From contig WRET01000014.1 of the NCBI GenBank assembly GCA_009779195.1, positions 1 to 58,165 on the forward strand: a DNA stretch of 58,165 nt, given 5' to 3'. The position numbers and the translations under genes are program-made. The first letter of the stretch is position 1. Every line of letters starts with the position of its first letter. Shown here piece by piece: positions 1 through 6,769 of this stretch. Under the pieces are notes generated by a model that worked only from the letters and a program-made list of their open reading frames with translations, did no database searches and was not told the DNA's origin. Origin of the DNA: Micrococcales bacterium (lineage in GTDB: Bacteria > Actinomycetota > Actinomycetes > Actinomycetales > Cellulomonadaceae).

Positions 1-843
1 AACCGGACCCGGACCAGGCACCACAGGAGCACCCGGCGACACAGGCACAGGCGGACCAGGCGGCAACGGCACACCGGGCGGAACCGGGGCAGGACCAGGC
101 ACCACAGGAGCACCCGGCGACACAGGCACAGGCGGACCAGGCGGCAACGGCACACCGGGCGGAACCGGGGCAGGACCAGGCACCGCAGGGGCACCTGGCG
201 GCAGCGGCGGAGCAGGCGGAATCGGACCCGGCGCCGGAGGGGGCGCTTGGGGAGCGGCAACGAAGACTTCGGGGGTGCCGGGTGGGACAGGTCCGGGAGG
301 CACAAGCGCTGCGGGTCCCGGCGGGACCGGCCCAGGCAGGACCGGCCCAGGCGGGACGGGCGGCGCGAACCCACCAGGCGGAACGGGCGGCGCGAACCCA
401 CCAGGCGGAACGGGCGGCGCGAACCCAGCAGGCGGAACCGTGCCAGGCAAGTCCGCACTGGCGGGCACCACTGGTTGCTCGGGAAGCGGTGCCTGGACAG
501 GAGCCTCAGCAGACACCGGCTCCTGCGCCACTGCCACGCTCGGCTCCGACTCGTCTGGGACAGCAGCCATGGGTGGCTCCGCGGCGTGGGCGGCGTCCTC
601 CGCCTGACCTTCAGCAGCGTCGGCGGAAGCCGTCTGGGCATCCGGTGCTACCACACTGTCGTCTGCTTGGCCCTCAACAGCGACGGCAGGCGGCTCTTGG
701 TCTTGGAGTGCAGCCACGGCGTCGTCCGCCTGACCCTCAGCAGCCTCGGACGGAACCTCTTGGTCGTCCGGAGCTGCCACGGAGTCGTCTGCTTGGCCCT
801 CGGGAGCCGCGGAAGCGGACTCTTGGTCTTCTGGTGCAGTCAT
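1..843 (-). CDS. Pro/Ala-rich repeat protein, 5' part (runs off left edge)
   Basis: The frame is open from an ATG at 843-841 to base 1 with no stop, so the gene continues left of the window (281 codons seen). The start is preceded by GAGGGGA at good spacing. The first ~85 residues are acidic and contain about four ~21-residue repeats around the core EGQADDS/AV. Next come Pro-rich blocks: three 9-residue PPGGFAPPV units, then 27-residue units rich in PPG and PVP. No signal peptide or membrane segment is visible in this part. The acidic then Pro-rich order resembles disordered N-terminal tails of actinobacterial membrane proteins, but the folded domain lies outside the window. The opposite strand is also open here only because of the base composition. 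I do not recognise a function. Confidence 0.7.
   Translation of the reverse strand, partial: MTAPEDQESASAAPEGQADDSVAAPDDQEVPSEAAEGQADDAVAALQDQEPPAVAVEGQADDSVVAPDAQTASADAAEGQAEDAAHAAEPPMAAVPDESEPSVAVAQEPVSAEAPVQAPLPEQPVVPASADLPGTVPPAGFAPPVPPGGFAPPVPPGGFAPPVPPGPVLPGPVPPGPAALVPPGPVPPGTPEVFVAAPQAPPPAPGPIPPAPPLPPGAPAVPGPAPVPPGVPLPPGPPVPVSPGAPVVPGPAPVPPGVPLPPGPPVPVSPGAPVVPGPGPV
11..190. repeat. 81-bp tandem repeat (27 codons) in the Pro-rich gene
   Basis: Near-identical units begin at 11, 92 and 173, giving an exact 81-bp period; the third copy diverges after about 15 bases. The period is a multiple of three, so copy-number change keeps the frame of the minus-strand gene. Confidence 0.85.
358..438. 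repeat. 27-bp tandem repeat x3 in the Pro-rich gene
   Basis: Three almost identical 27-bp units start at 358, 385 and 412 and encode PPGGFAPPV-type 9-residue repeats on the minus strand. The third copy has one base change giving Ala for Pro. Confidence 0.85.
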
Positions 844-1112
844 AGCCGTCCCCTCGTGACATGCGGCGCCGTCAGTCTAGACGTCTGGTTGAACCAGCGA
901 CCAGGCAAGACAAGCGAGTCGTGAGCCGTGTCGACCCACCAGGAGCCCTCGGCACCTGGGAGGACGCGCAGGGGCGGGAGCCACGACAGCACCCGAATGG
1001 ACACGCGTCGTGGCGCGGCTCCGGCTGGATGACGGACCCACGGGCGTCGGCTCAATTCTGGTCCCTGTGCCCGTGCACGTCCGGCTCGGGGCCACCTGCC
1101 GTCGCCGAGCCA

Positions 1113-1337
1113 TCAGAACCAGTCAGCATGGCCCGTCCGGCGGATCGCGGCCGCGTCTGCCGCTGTTCCACGAGGGATCGTCCGTACAGGCCAGGGGCGG
1201 ACCTGCGCGGGGTGCTGGTCCTGGGTCGAAGGGGACAGCGGTGCGAAGGGGTGGGCGACCTGCTCGGCACCAGCACGCACGGGCTCTGCCGGCACGGACA
1301 CCCCGGTGCGGTCGTCCTCGAAGCGCTGAGCTGGCAT
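1113..1337 (-). CDS. Hypothetical 74-aa protein
   Basis: A short polar, Pro/Arg-rich open frame with no recognised family, signal peptide or membrane segment. It is supported mainly by an excellent AAGGAG ribosome binding site six bases before the ATG. A TAGTTT -10-like box lies a further ~20 bases upstream, inside a sequence repeated in front of the next gene. It is transcribed divergently from the HTH gene at 1455. The ~270 bases between it and the Pro-rich gene show no convincing gene. Existence is plausible but unproven; function unknown. Confidence 0.4.
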   Translation of the reverse strand: MPAQRFEDDRTGVSVPAEPVRAGAEQVAHPFAPLSPSTQDQHPAQVRPWPVRTIPRGTAADAAAIRRTGHADWF

Positions 1338-1359
1338 CGTCGTCTCCTTCGTTTATCCC

Positions 1360-1451
1360 CCTAAACTACCACTTCCGCAGGGTCTCGCACCTTTTGGGGC
1401 CACGAGCCGACAGATCCCGCGCTAAGTTGGCGTCGAGGTGCCTAAACTACC
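1360..1451. promoter_or_regulatory. Duplicated CCTAAACTACC motif in a divergent promoter region
   Basis: The 11-mer CCTAAACTACC occurs at 1360-1370 and again at 1441-1451. The second copy contains TAAACT (1443-1448), a TANNNT -10 box six bases before the GTG of the HTH gene, implying a leaderless transcript. On the other strand the first copy contains TAGTTT in front of the 74-aa gene. The pair could be shared operators for the HTH protein; that is inference. Confidence 0.45.
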
Positions 1452-1454
1452 TCC

Positions 1455-2279
1455 GTGCTTGAGCCCGACGAGTTCGCAGGGGTGCGACGCGACCCCGACC
1501 CGGTCAGCAGGGCCCGCCGGGCCACGGCGCTGCTGTCGGTGTACCAACAACGGTCCACCGAGCTGGCCCGGCTGCGACGTGTGGCAGTCGAAGAAGCCCA
1601 CCGCAACGGCATGGCCTACGTGAAGATCGCCGACGAGATCGGCCTGACCAAGGGACGGATCACACAGATCCGCTCCAGCGCCCCAGGCCCCGAGCGTGCG
1701 CTGTTCGGCGTCGGGCCCGTGACAGTCGTCGTGCCGTACCGACGCGGCCACGAACGCCTGCTCCTGGCGGCCGAAGACGTCGCGGCAGGCGACCACGCCA
1801 CCCGGATGCTGGACCGCTTCGGGTTCACCACCACGACGTTCCAGCTGGAACCGACGGCGCAGACCCTGCCCGCCGGGGACCTGTTCGTCATCTGCGGACC
1901 CAAGTCGGCCCCCGCCGCCGCGCACCTGGTCGAGCAAGACCCGCTGCTGACGGTCGACACCGACGGCCAGCGCTGGCACATCACCGAACGTGCCACCGGG
2001 GTGGCGTCGTACTCACCGATGGACGACGGCCGGCCCGAACCAGCCGACGTGGCCTACGTCTCGCGGCGCACCGACGGCCAACGTGTGGTCACCCACGTCG
2101 CCGGCCTGCACGCCATCGGGTCCCTGGGGGCGGTGCAGCACCTGGCCGAGCACGCCGCCGAGATCTACCAGGCCACCGGTGAGACGTCGTTCTCCCTCGT
2201 CGTGGCCAGCACCCACGACGGCCTGGAGATCACCAGCACCACCAGCGACGACGGCCCGCAACCCTGGCCTGCCCCGTGA
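1455..2279 (+). CDS. HTH protein with C-terminal sensor-like domain
   Basis: 274 aa. Residues ~25-70 form a sigma-region-4-like helix-turn-helix, with AHRNGMAYVKIADEIGL followed by TKGRITQIRS as turn and recognition helix. The remaining ~200 residues form an alpha/beta domain with a VTVVVPYR strand and a FVICGPK segment that looks like a ligand-binding or nucleotide-sensor domain; I cannot name the family. The GTG start is chosen because TAAACT sits six bases upstream (leaderless). It overlaps the next gene by GTGA, so it is translationally coupled to a PP2C phosphatase. Probably a regulator working with that phosphatase; the ligand is unknown. Confidence 0.6.
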   Translation: MLEPDEFAGVRRDPDPVSRARRATALLSVYQQRSTELARLRRVAVEEAHRNGMAYVKIADEIGLTKGRITQIRSSAPGPERALFGVGPVTVVVPYRRGHERLLLAAEDVAAGDHATRMLDRFGFTTTTFQLEPTAQTLPAGDLFVICGPKSAPAAAHLVEQDPLLTVDTDGQRWHITERATGVASYSPMDDGRPEPADVAYVSRRTDGQRVVTHVAGLHAIGSLGAVQHLAEHAAEIYQATGETSFSLVVASTHDGLEITSTTSDDGPQPWPAP

Positions 2280-3055
2280 AGGTCGCCTGGGCGACTCTGC
2301 CAGGAGCCGACCAGTGCTACGACCGGGTGTTCGTCACCGACGACGCCGTGGTTGTCCTCGACGGCGCGTCGGCTTTCACCCCGGACTCAGCGCCACCGTC
2401 GCAGTACGTCGACACCCTGGGCGAGTGCCTGGCCACCGACCTGGCCCAGGCCCCCGAACCCCTCGCCCAGGTGCTCGCCGGGTGCATCGCCCGCACCGCC
2501 GCACAGCTGGACCTGCGCCCAGGCGCCTCGCCGTCGAGCACCGTCGCCATCGTGCGCACGTGCGACGACGGCACGGCGGACCTGCTCGTCCTCGGAGACT
2601 GCCAGATCACCACACCGCTGGGGACCTACCGCGACGACCGCATCCGCCACGTCGCGCTCGCCCAGCGCGCCGCCTACCGCGAACGCCTGTCAGCCGGGCA
2701 CGGCTACGACCACACCCACCAGGGAATGCTGCGCGACCTCCAGGCCGAAGAGGCCCGCCACCGCAACACCCCCCACGGCTTCTGGATCGCCGAAGCAGAC
2801 CACACCGCCGCCGCCCACGCCGTCACCACCCACCTGCCCGCTGTGGCGTGGCTCGTCGTAGCCACCGACGGCGCCTACCGCCCCATGCAGCACCTGCACC
2901 GCGACGACTGGGCAAACCTTGCCACCGCCACATCCGACGACCTGGCAACACTCCTCGCCGACCTCCACCGCTGGGAGACCGACACCGACCCCACCGGCTA
3001 CCTGCGCCCCCGCGCCAAACAGCACGACGACAAGACCCTGGCGGTCGTCACCTGA
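2276..3055 (+). CDS. PP2C-family serine/threonine phosphatase-like protein
   Basis: 259 aa, close to a minimal PP2C domain. Visible PP2C-like elements are FVTDDAVVVLDGAS near the N-terminus (the metal-binding DG), SSTVAIVR and LVLGDCQ in the middle, WLVVATDGAY (second DG) and a terminal HDDKTLAVV (DD). These are the acidic residues that bind Mn/Mg in the family. No membrane or extra sensor domain. The GTG start overlaps the upstream HTH gene stop by four bases, so the two are expressed as a unit. Expected to dephosphorylate Ser/Thr-phosphorylated proteins in the cytoplasm; the substrate is unknown. Confidence 0.8.
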   Translation: MKVAWATLPGADQCYDRVFVTDDAVVVLDGASAFTPDSAPPSQYVDTLGECLATDLAQAPEPLAQVLAGCIARTAAQLDLRPGASPSSTVAIVRTCDDGTADLLVLGDCQITTPLGTYRDDRIRHVALAQRAAYRERLSAGHGYDHTHQGMLRDLQAEEARHRNTPHGFWIAEADHTAAAHAVTTHLPAVAWLVVATDGAYRPMQHLHRDDWANLATATSDDLATLLADLHRWETDTDPTGYLRPRAKQHDDKTLAVVT

Positions 3056-3142
3056 ACCCTGGGCCACGCCGCCCTCGCCCTTCGGCATGAGACTCTTTTG
3101 CGACAATCTTTAGAAATTGTCGAACATCAACATTTGTGGCGC

Positions 3143-3190
3143 TCCCAGGACAAGATGAACGCCGTCTGCGGCGTGCATCTTGTCCTGGGA
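3143..3190. terminator. Long stem-loop downstream of the PP2C gene
   Basis: Arms 3143-3157 and 3176-3190 are perfect 15-base reverse complements. After one A/G mismatch the stem continues with six more pairs (3159-3164 with 3069+100..., i.e. 3169-3174) around a TCTG loop. A second perfect hairpin, AACCATTCT/AGAATGGTT with a GGGT loop, follows at 3198-3219. There is no T-run, so this is a terminator-like or processing structure rather than a textbook intrinsic terminator. Confidence 0.6.
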
Positions 3191-3311
3191 TCGCAATAAC
3201 CATTCTGGGTAGAATGGTTCCGCATTTTGGCCTGTGGGCGCGGCTCCGGTGGCCTATCCAGATTGACGGCGATAGTTTCTTCGGTCTTTCAGACTGAGGT
3301 ACTCGAAGACG

Positions 3312-3407
3312 AGGAAGTAGGCGTTCGTCGTGGTCAAGCACCAGTGTCTCTTCGTACACCTCGCACACGTCGATGATGGTGACTAACTCATAGGTCGTTC
3401 GGGCCAT
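3312..3407 (-). pseudogene. C-terminal remnant of the 5064-5651 gene family
   Basis: The minus strand reads TYELVTIIDVCEVYEETL, which aligns without gaps to DYVVTIIDLCQAYEQAL at the C-terminus of the intact 195-aa protein at 5064-5651. There is no start, and the 5' part of the gene is missing where hipB begins. It is therefore a leftover of a second copy truncated at the hipBA boundary. Confidence 0.55.
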
Positions 3408-3443
3408 GTCGGGTCGGTGTACGATGCGGCCAGGGAGGTCGCC

Positions 3444-3698
3444 ATGCTCGAGCACAAGACCTGGAGGGTGCGTAAGTACATGCACACCCTCGACAGGCTC
3501 GCTCTGGTGGTGCGCGAAGAACGCGAGGCCACCACGATGACCGTCGCCGAGCTCGCCCGCAGCGCTGGTGTCGACGAGTCGTTGGTCCGTGACGTCGAGT
3601 CCGGGCACGGTCATGACCTGCGTGGTGTCGGGCAGATCCTCGACGCGCTCGGGGTGAAGCCTCTGGCGCTTCCTGGAGACCTGGCCCGAGTCCGATGA
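3444..3698 (+). CDS. hipB: HipB-like antitoxin, XRE-family HTH
   Basis: 84 aa. The N-terminal ~30 residues are followed by an XRE helix-turn-helix (TVAELARSAGVDESLVRDVE). The protein should bind its own promoter and neutralise the HipA kinase next door. I chose the ATG at 3444 rather than the GTG at 3417 because AGGGAGGT lies five bases before it. The stop overlaps the hipA ATG (ATGA), the usual hipBA arrangement. The gene name rests on context plus fold; strict orthology with E. coli hipB is not implied. Confidence 0.75.
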   Translation: MLEHKTWRVRKYMHTLDRLALVVREEREATTMTVAELARSAGVDESLVRDVESGHGHDLRGVGQILDALGVKPLALPGDLARVR

Positions 3699-4963
3699 AG
3701 GTCCTGGAGGCTTGGCTCGAAGGCCGTCATGTCGGCCGGTTCTGGCAGACCGACGGCATAAGGACCGCCTTCGAGTACGACGAACCGAACGGTCTGCTGA
3801 TTTCGGCGTCCCTGGCGCGCGACGGCAGCTGGTCCGCGCAGGCTCCAGCCCGGTTCCTGGACAACCTGCTGCCCGACCGTGCCGAGACCAGAAGACGCAT
3901 GGCGTACGACACCGGTGCCAGCTCTGCCGACGTCTTCGACCTGCTCGAGAAAGTCGGGACGGACGTGGCCGGAGGTCTGGTGCTCACACCAGAAGGCGTC
4001 GAACCTTTTGTCGAGGACACCCCGCTCGTGCGGGCGACCGACGACGAGATCGCTTACCGCATCGACCAGCTCAAACGTGACCAGGACATGTGGCTCGACC
4101 CCGAGGTCAAGGCCCGGTTCTCCCTCGCCGGAGCACAGGCGAAGTTCGCGCTAGCCCGCGTGGCCGACGAATGGTACTGGTCGTCGGCGAACCTCCCGTC
4201 GACGCATATCCTCAAACCCGGGTCGCCCCGCACACCCGATGCCGAGCAGATCGAGGTCGCCTCGATGCGTCTGTCACGGTCGGTCGGTATCCCGACGCCC
4301 CACGCCTCGGTGCTCGAGGTGTACGGCCAGTCTGCGTACATGGTCGCCCGGTTCGACCGCGAACCAGACGGCGACACCGTCCGCCGTATCCACACCGAAG
4401 ACTTCGCCCAGGCCGCAGGGCAGGGCCCTGACGCCAAGTACGCCATGGCCGCGCACCAAGCAGTCAAGCTGCTCAGGACGGTCGACCTGTCTGACACGCT
4501 CGGCTACCAGTTCGTCAACCGCCTTGCCTTCAGCACGTCGATCGCCAACGCAGACGCCCACGCAAAGAACTACTCGCTCATGATCCGCCCAGAAGGCGTG
4601 ACGCTGGCCCCCGCCTACGACGTGCTGGTCACCACCTACTGGGACTACGTGGACGAACGCCTCGCGATGAGGATCGGCGGCGCGTCCCGCTCAGCAGAGG
4701 TCACGGCGCACCACTGGGCAAAACTGGCCCGCAGTTCTGGCCTCGACGAAGACCGTGTCGTCCACATTGCCGTCGAGATGTCCGCCGCAGTCGTCGACCT
4801 TCTCGACGACGCGACCTCCGACCTGCCGTCCCAGACCCGCGACAAGGTCCGTTCCATCGTCCGCCAGGCCAACACCGGGATGAGCCGCAGGAGAGCGCAC
4901 GACAACGACCCTGCCACCAGCGAGACGCCCTCGTCGCGGGGCACGCAGGACGGTGTCTCGTAG
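3695..4963 (+). CDS. hipA: HipA-family serine/threonine protein kinase (toxin)
   Basis: 422 aa, the normal length. An N-terminal subdomain (~1-100) with GRFWQTDG is followed by the kinase core. FSLAGAQAKFAL near residue 145 corresponds to the HipA nucleotide-binding segment. Near residue 290 ANADAHAKNYS holds the catalytic Asp and metal-binding Asn, and APAYDVL is the following metal Asp loop. HipA kinases phosphorylate translation factors or glutamyl-tRNA synthetase and cause growth arrest; the target here is unknown. It overlaps hipB by four bases. The pair sits between a remnant and an intact copy of one unknown gene family, suggesting insertion as a module. Confidence 0.85.
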   Translation: MKVLEAWLEGRHVGRFWQTDGIRTAFEYDEPNGLLISASLARDGSWSAQAPARFLDNLLPDRAETRRRMAYDTGASSADVFDLLEKVGTDVAGGLVLTPEGVEPFVEDTPLVRATDDEIAYRIDQLKRDQDMWLDPEVKARFSLAGAQAKFALARVADEWYWSSANLPSTHILKPGSPRTPDAEQIEVASMRLSRSVGIPTPHASVLEVYGQSAYMVARFDREPDGDTVRRIHTEDFAQAAGQGPDAKYAMAAHQAVKLLRTVDLSDTLGYQFVNRLAFSTSIANADAHAKNYSLMIRPEGVTLAPAYDVLVTTYWDYVDERLAMRIGGASRSAEVTAHHWAKLARSSGLDEDRVVHIAVEMSAAVVDLLDDATSDLPSQTRDKVRSIVRQANTGMSRRRAHDNDPATSETPSSRGTQDGVS

Positions 4964-5063
4964 AACCACAGGCTCACCGGTCGATCGTGTCCGACGCGAG
5001 GTCGGCCACTACTGGGTCACCGACGGAGACGAACCAGTCACGTTCGCGCGCCTCGACGTCCAG

Positions 5064-5651
5064 CTAGGTCATCAGCGAGGGGGATGGAGCCTCGCCAAGG
5101 CGGTTCAGGGCCTGCTCGTACGCCTGGCACAGGTCGATGATCGTGACGACATAGTCGACGTCTGCCTGACAGTCCGCGTCCCACGGGGCCGGGCCGACTG
5201 GTCCAGAGGCCACGGCCGCCCGGAGACGACGCCTGTCAGCATGGGCGACCCCATAGAGGTCGCGGTCGTGCTCGACGTCCTTGAACACACCACGCAGCAC
5301 CCCCTGGCCGAGCGGCGTTGCGGTCTCGAGCACAGCCAGGGCTGCGTCAAGCCAGCGGTGGTCCGCGTCGTCGGAGTCCTCCAGGACATCGACGACAGCG
5401 CAGAACAGCATGTTGTGCGCTGCCAGCACCACAGGTGGCACCTGCTCCACCTCGTCGAACGGTAACCGGAACGCCCGCTGGACGTACGCCACACCCCGGG
5501 CACGGTCGTCGTGCCACACCTTGCGCGCCTTGGCCAGGAGGTTGTCCGCCGACCGCCTCCCGACCACGCGATGAGGGAGCATGTGGACGCCCGCCCCTGC
5601 AAGCCCGAACGTGTCCATCGAACTGGTCCGTCGTGCGAACTCGTCAGCCAC
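5064..5651 (-). CDS. Hypothetical protein, 195 aa
   Basis: Mostly helical and acidic at the C-terminal half, with no signal peptide or membrane segment; I do not recognise the family. The GTG start at 5651 is preferred because TACGAT (a TANNNT -10) lies exactly seven bases upstream, the spacing seen at other leaderless genes in this window. A related C-terminal fragment lies on the other side of hipBA at 3312-3407 with the same orientation. The C-terminal helix VTIIDLCQAYEQAL is the best conserved piece between the copies. Confidence 0.6.
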   Translation of the reverse strand: MADEFARRTSSMDTFGLAGAGVHMLPHRVVGRRSADNLLAKARKVWHDDRARGVAYVQRAFRLPFDEVEQVPPVVLAAHNMLFCAVVDVLEDSDDADHRWLDAALAVLETATPLGQGVLRGVFKDVEHDRDLYGVAHADRRRLRAAVASGPVGPAPWDADCQADVDYVVTIIDLCQAYEQALNRLGEAPSPSLMT

Positions 5652-5986
5652 ACCTGTGATCGTAGTGCCGTCGCGGCCGAAGGACGAGGCTACCTGAAGG
5701 GTGGTGCTCGACGAGGTGCTGGAAAAGGTCCGCCAGGCAGTCGCCGACGGCTTGACCCCTCAGCGCTGGACATGCCAGGCGTGTGTTCTATGGCTGCCCG
5801 CGCGGGTTCGTCCCACGCGGTGAAGGCGGCTCGTGCCGTTGTCAGCCAGCTGAGTGCATGACCAGCCCGACTCCGGGCACTCCACTGCTGCCCCGGGCGC
5901 GGGAAAGGTCCCGGCACCGAGCTCGGCATCCAGCTCAGGTACTTGTCAGTATCCAGGTAGAAGGACGTATGTCGCAACGTCCGATG
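5652..5986. other. Region without a convincing gene
   Basis: 335 bases. The minus strand is open from a TTG at 5977 to a TAG near 5690 (95 codons; begins MRHTSFYLDTDKYLSWM). It starts nine bases after the stop of the upstream 179-aa gene but has no clear ribosome binding site or family. It may be a small downstream gene or a decayed one; I do not call it. Confidence 0.3.
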
Positions 5987-6526
5987 TCATTCTGCTTCGG
6001 GCTCGTGGACAGCCGCCCAGTACTCGTCGGAACAATAGGACACCGACAGGGGCTTCTCGTCGTGAAAACTCACGAGAACTCCGTAGCAGTCAGAAGCCGG
6101 GAAGTCGCACTCGAGAAGCTGAATGCTCCAGTCGCGAGATTCGTCAAACACGAAGAGCGGGTTGCGCACCGGAGAGTCTCGGCTGTTGAGATATGAGATC
6201 ACATTGTCTGGGAGGTCGGTGCTGGCGTAGAGGTCAGCGGCCTCGTGAGTCAGACCAAAGTACCCTGGGCGTGATTTCACCTCTAATCGCAGGTACTCGA
6301 GCGCGGCGAGAACATGTACCTGCCATTCTTCCACGATCGTCCCGACGAAACACAGATCAACCAGCTCCAGGTCCGGCCGGTCCAGCAGGATGAAGAACCC
6401 ACCGTCGCTGGAGTCCAGTCCCTCAAACGTCCCCGACCACACGTGACCGCATTCGCCAGAGCTCTGATACGAATAGCTAAGCCGTTCCAGAACTCGATTC
6501 TGGAGGTGTTTCTTGGAGGCTTCCAT
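5987..6526 (-). CDS. Hypothetical protein, 179 aa (immunity-protein-like)
   Basis: The ATG at 6526 is chosen over the upstream GTG at 6682 because GGAAGGAAAAGGTG immediately precedes it. The protein is compact, acidic and soluble, rich in aromatic residues (SYSYQSSGECGHVWSGTFEG; CSDEYWAAVHEPEAE at the end). Base composition is visibly less GC-rich than its neighbours, a sign of transfer. Its size and character resemble immunity proteins of polymorphic toxin systems, but no toxin is adjacent and no family motif is certain. The region just upstream (6540-6690, minus) reads like a decayed DUF4132 C-terminus. Confidence 0.55.
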   Translation of the reverse strand: MEASKKHLQNRVLERLSYSYQSSGECGHVWSGTFEGLDSSDGGFFILLDRPDLELVDLCFVGTIVEEWQVHVLAALEYLRLEVKSRPGYFGLTHEAADLYASTDLPDNVISYLNSRDSPVRNPLFVFDESRDWSIQLLECDFPASDCYGVLVSFHDEKPLSVSYCSDEYWAAVHEPEAE

Positions 6527-6769
6527 CACCTTTTCCTTCCGCTCGAAGAGGCAAAGCCGCTTGCGTCTGGGGTCTGGGCGTGTGAAGGTGCGGCGCCCGT
6601 CGAGAACTGCCTGGACTGGGCGCGCCCACCAGGTCCTGCCCTCGGTGCGGACCCCGGCAACCTCGCTGTGGTCGAACGGCACGAACGCGACATGGTCATG
6701 GTGACGCTCGGCTGATGCAACAGACCCGTCACTGCCAATGTGGCACGCATGAGGGCATGACCCGGCGGT

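Larger units (their letters stand above)
3056..3443. other. Intergenic region with hairpins and a gene remnant
   Basis: No intact gene is visible. It holds two consecutive hairpins (3143-3190 and 3198-3219) after the PP2C gene and a minus-strand fragment (3312-3407) related to the 195-aa protein at 5064-5651. The hipB ribosome binding site AGGGAGGT lies at its right end. Confidence 0.6.

Noticed and set aside
247..924. Long plus-strand frames opposite the Pro-rich gene, including a collagen-like GPG-rich reading.
   Set aside because: The minus-strand frame has a ribosome site and a sensible acidic-to-Pro-rich repeat order, while the plus-strand frames lack starts with ribosome sites and are shadows of repeat composition.
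3048..3614. 188-codon minus-strand frame across hipB and the intergenic region.
   Set aside because: Its first half is antisense to hipB. Only the short 3312-3407 part resembles a real protein, and it is called as a remnant instead.
5690..5977. 95-codon frame starting at a TTG after the 179-aa gene.
   Set aside because: No ribosome site, no recognisable family and a rare start; mentioned only in the intergenic entry.
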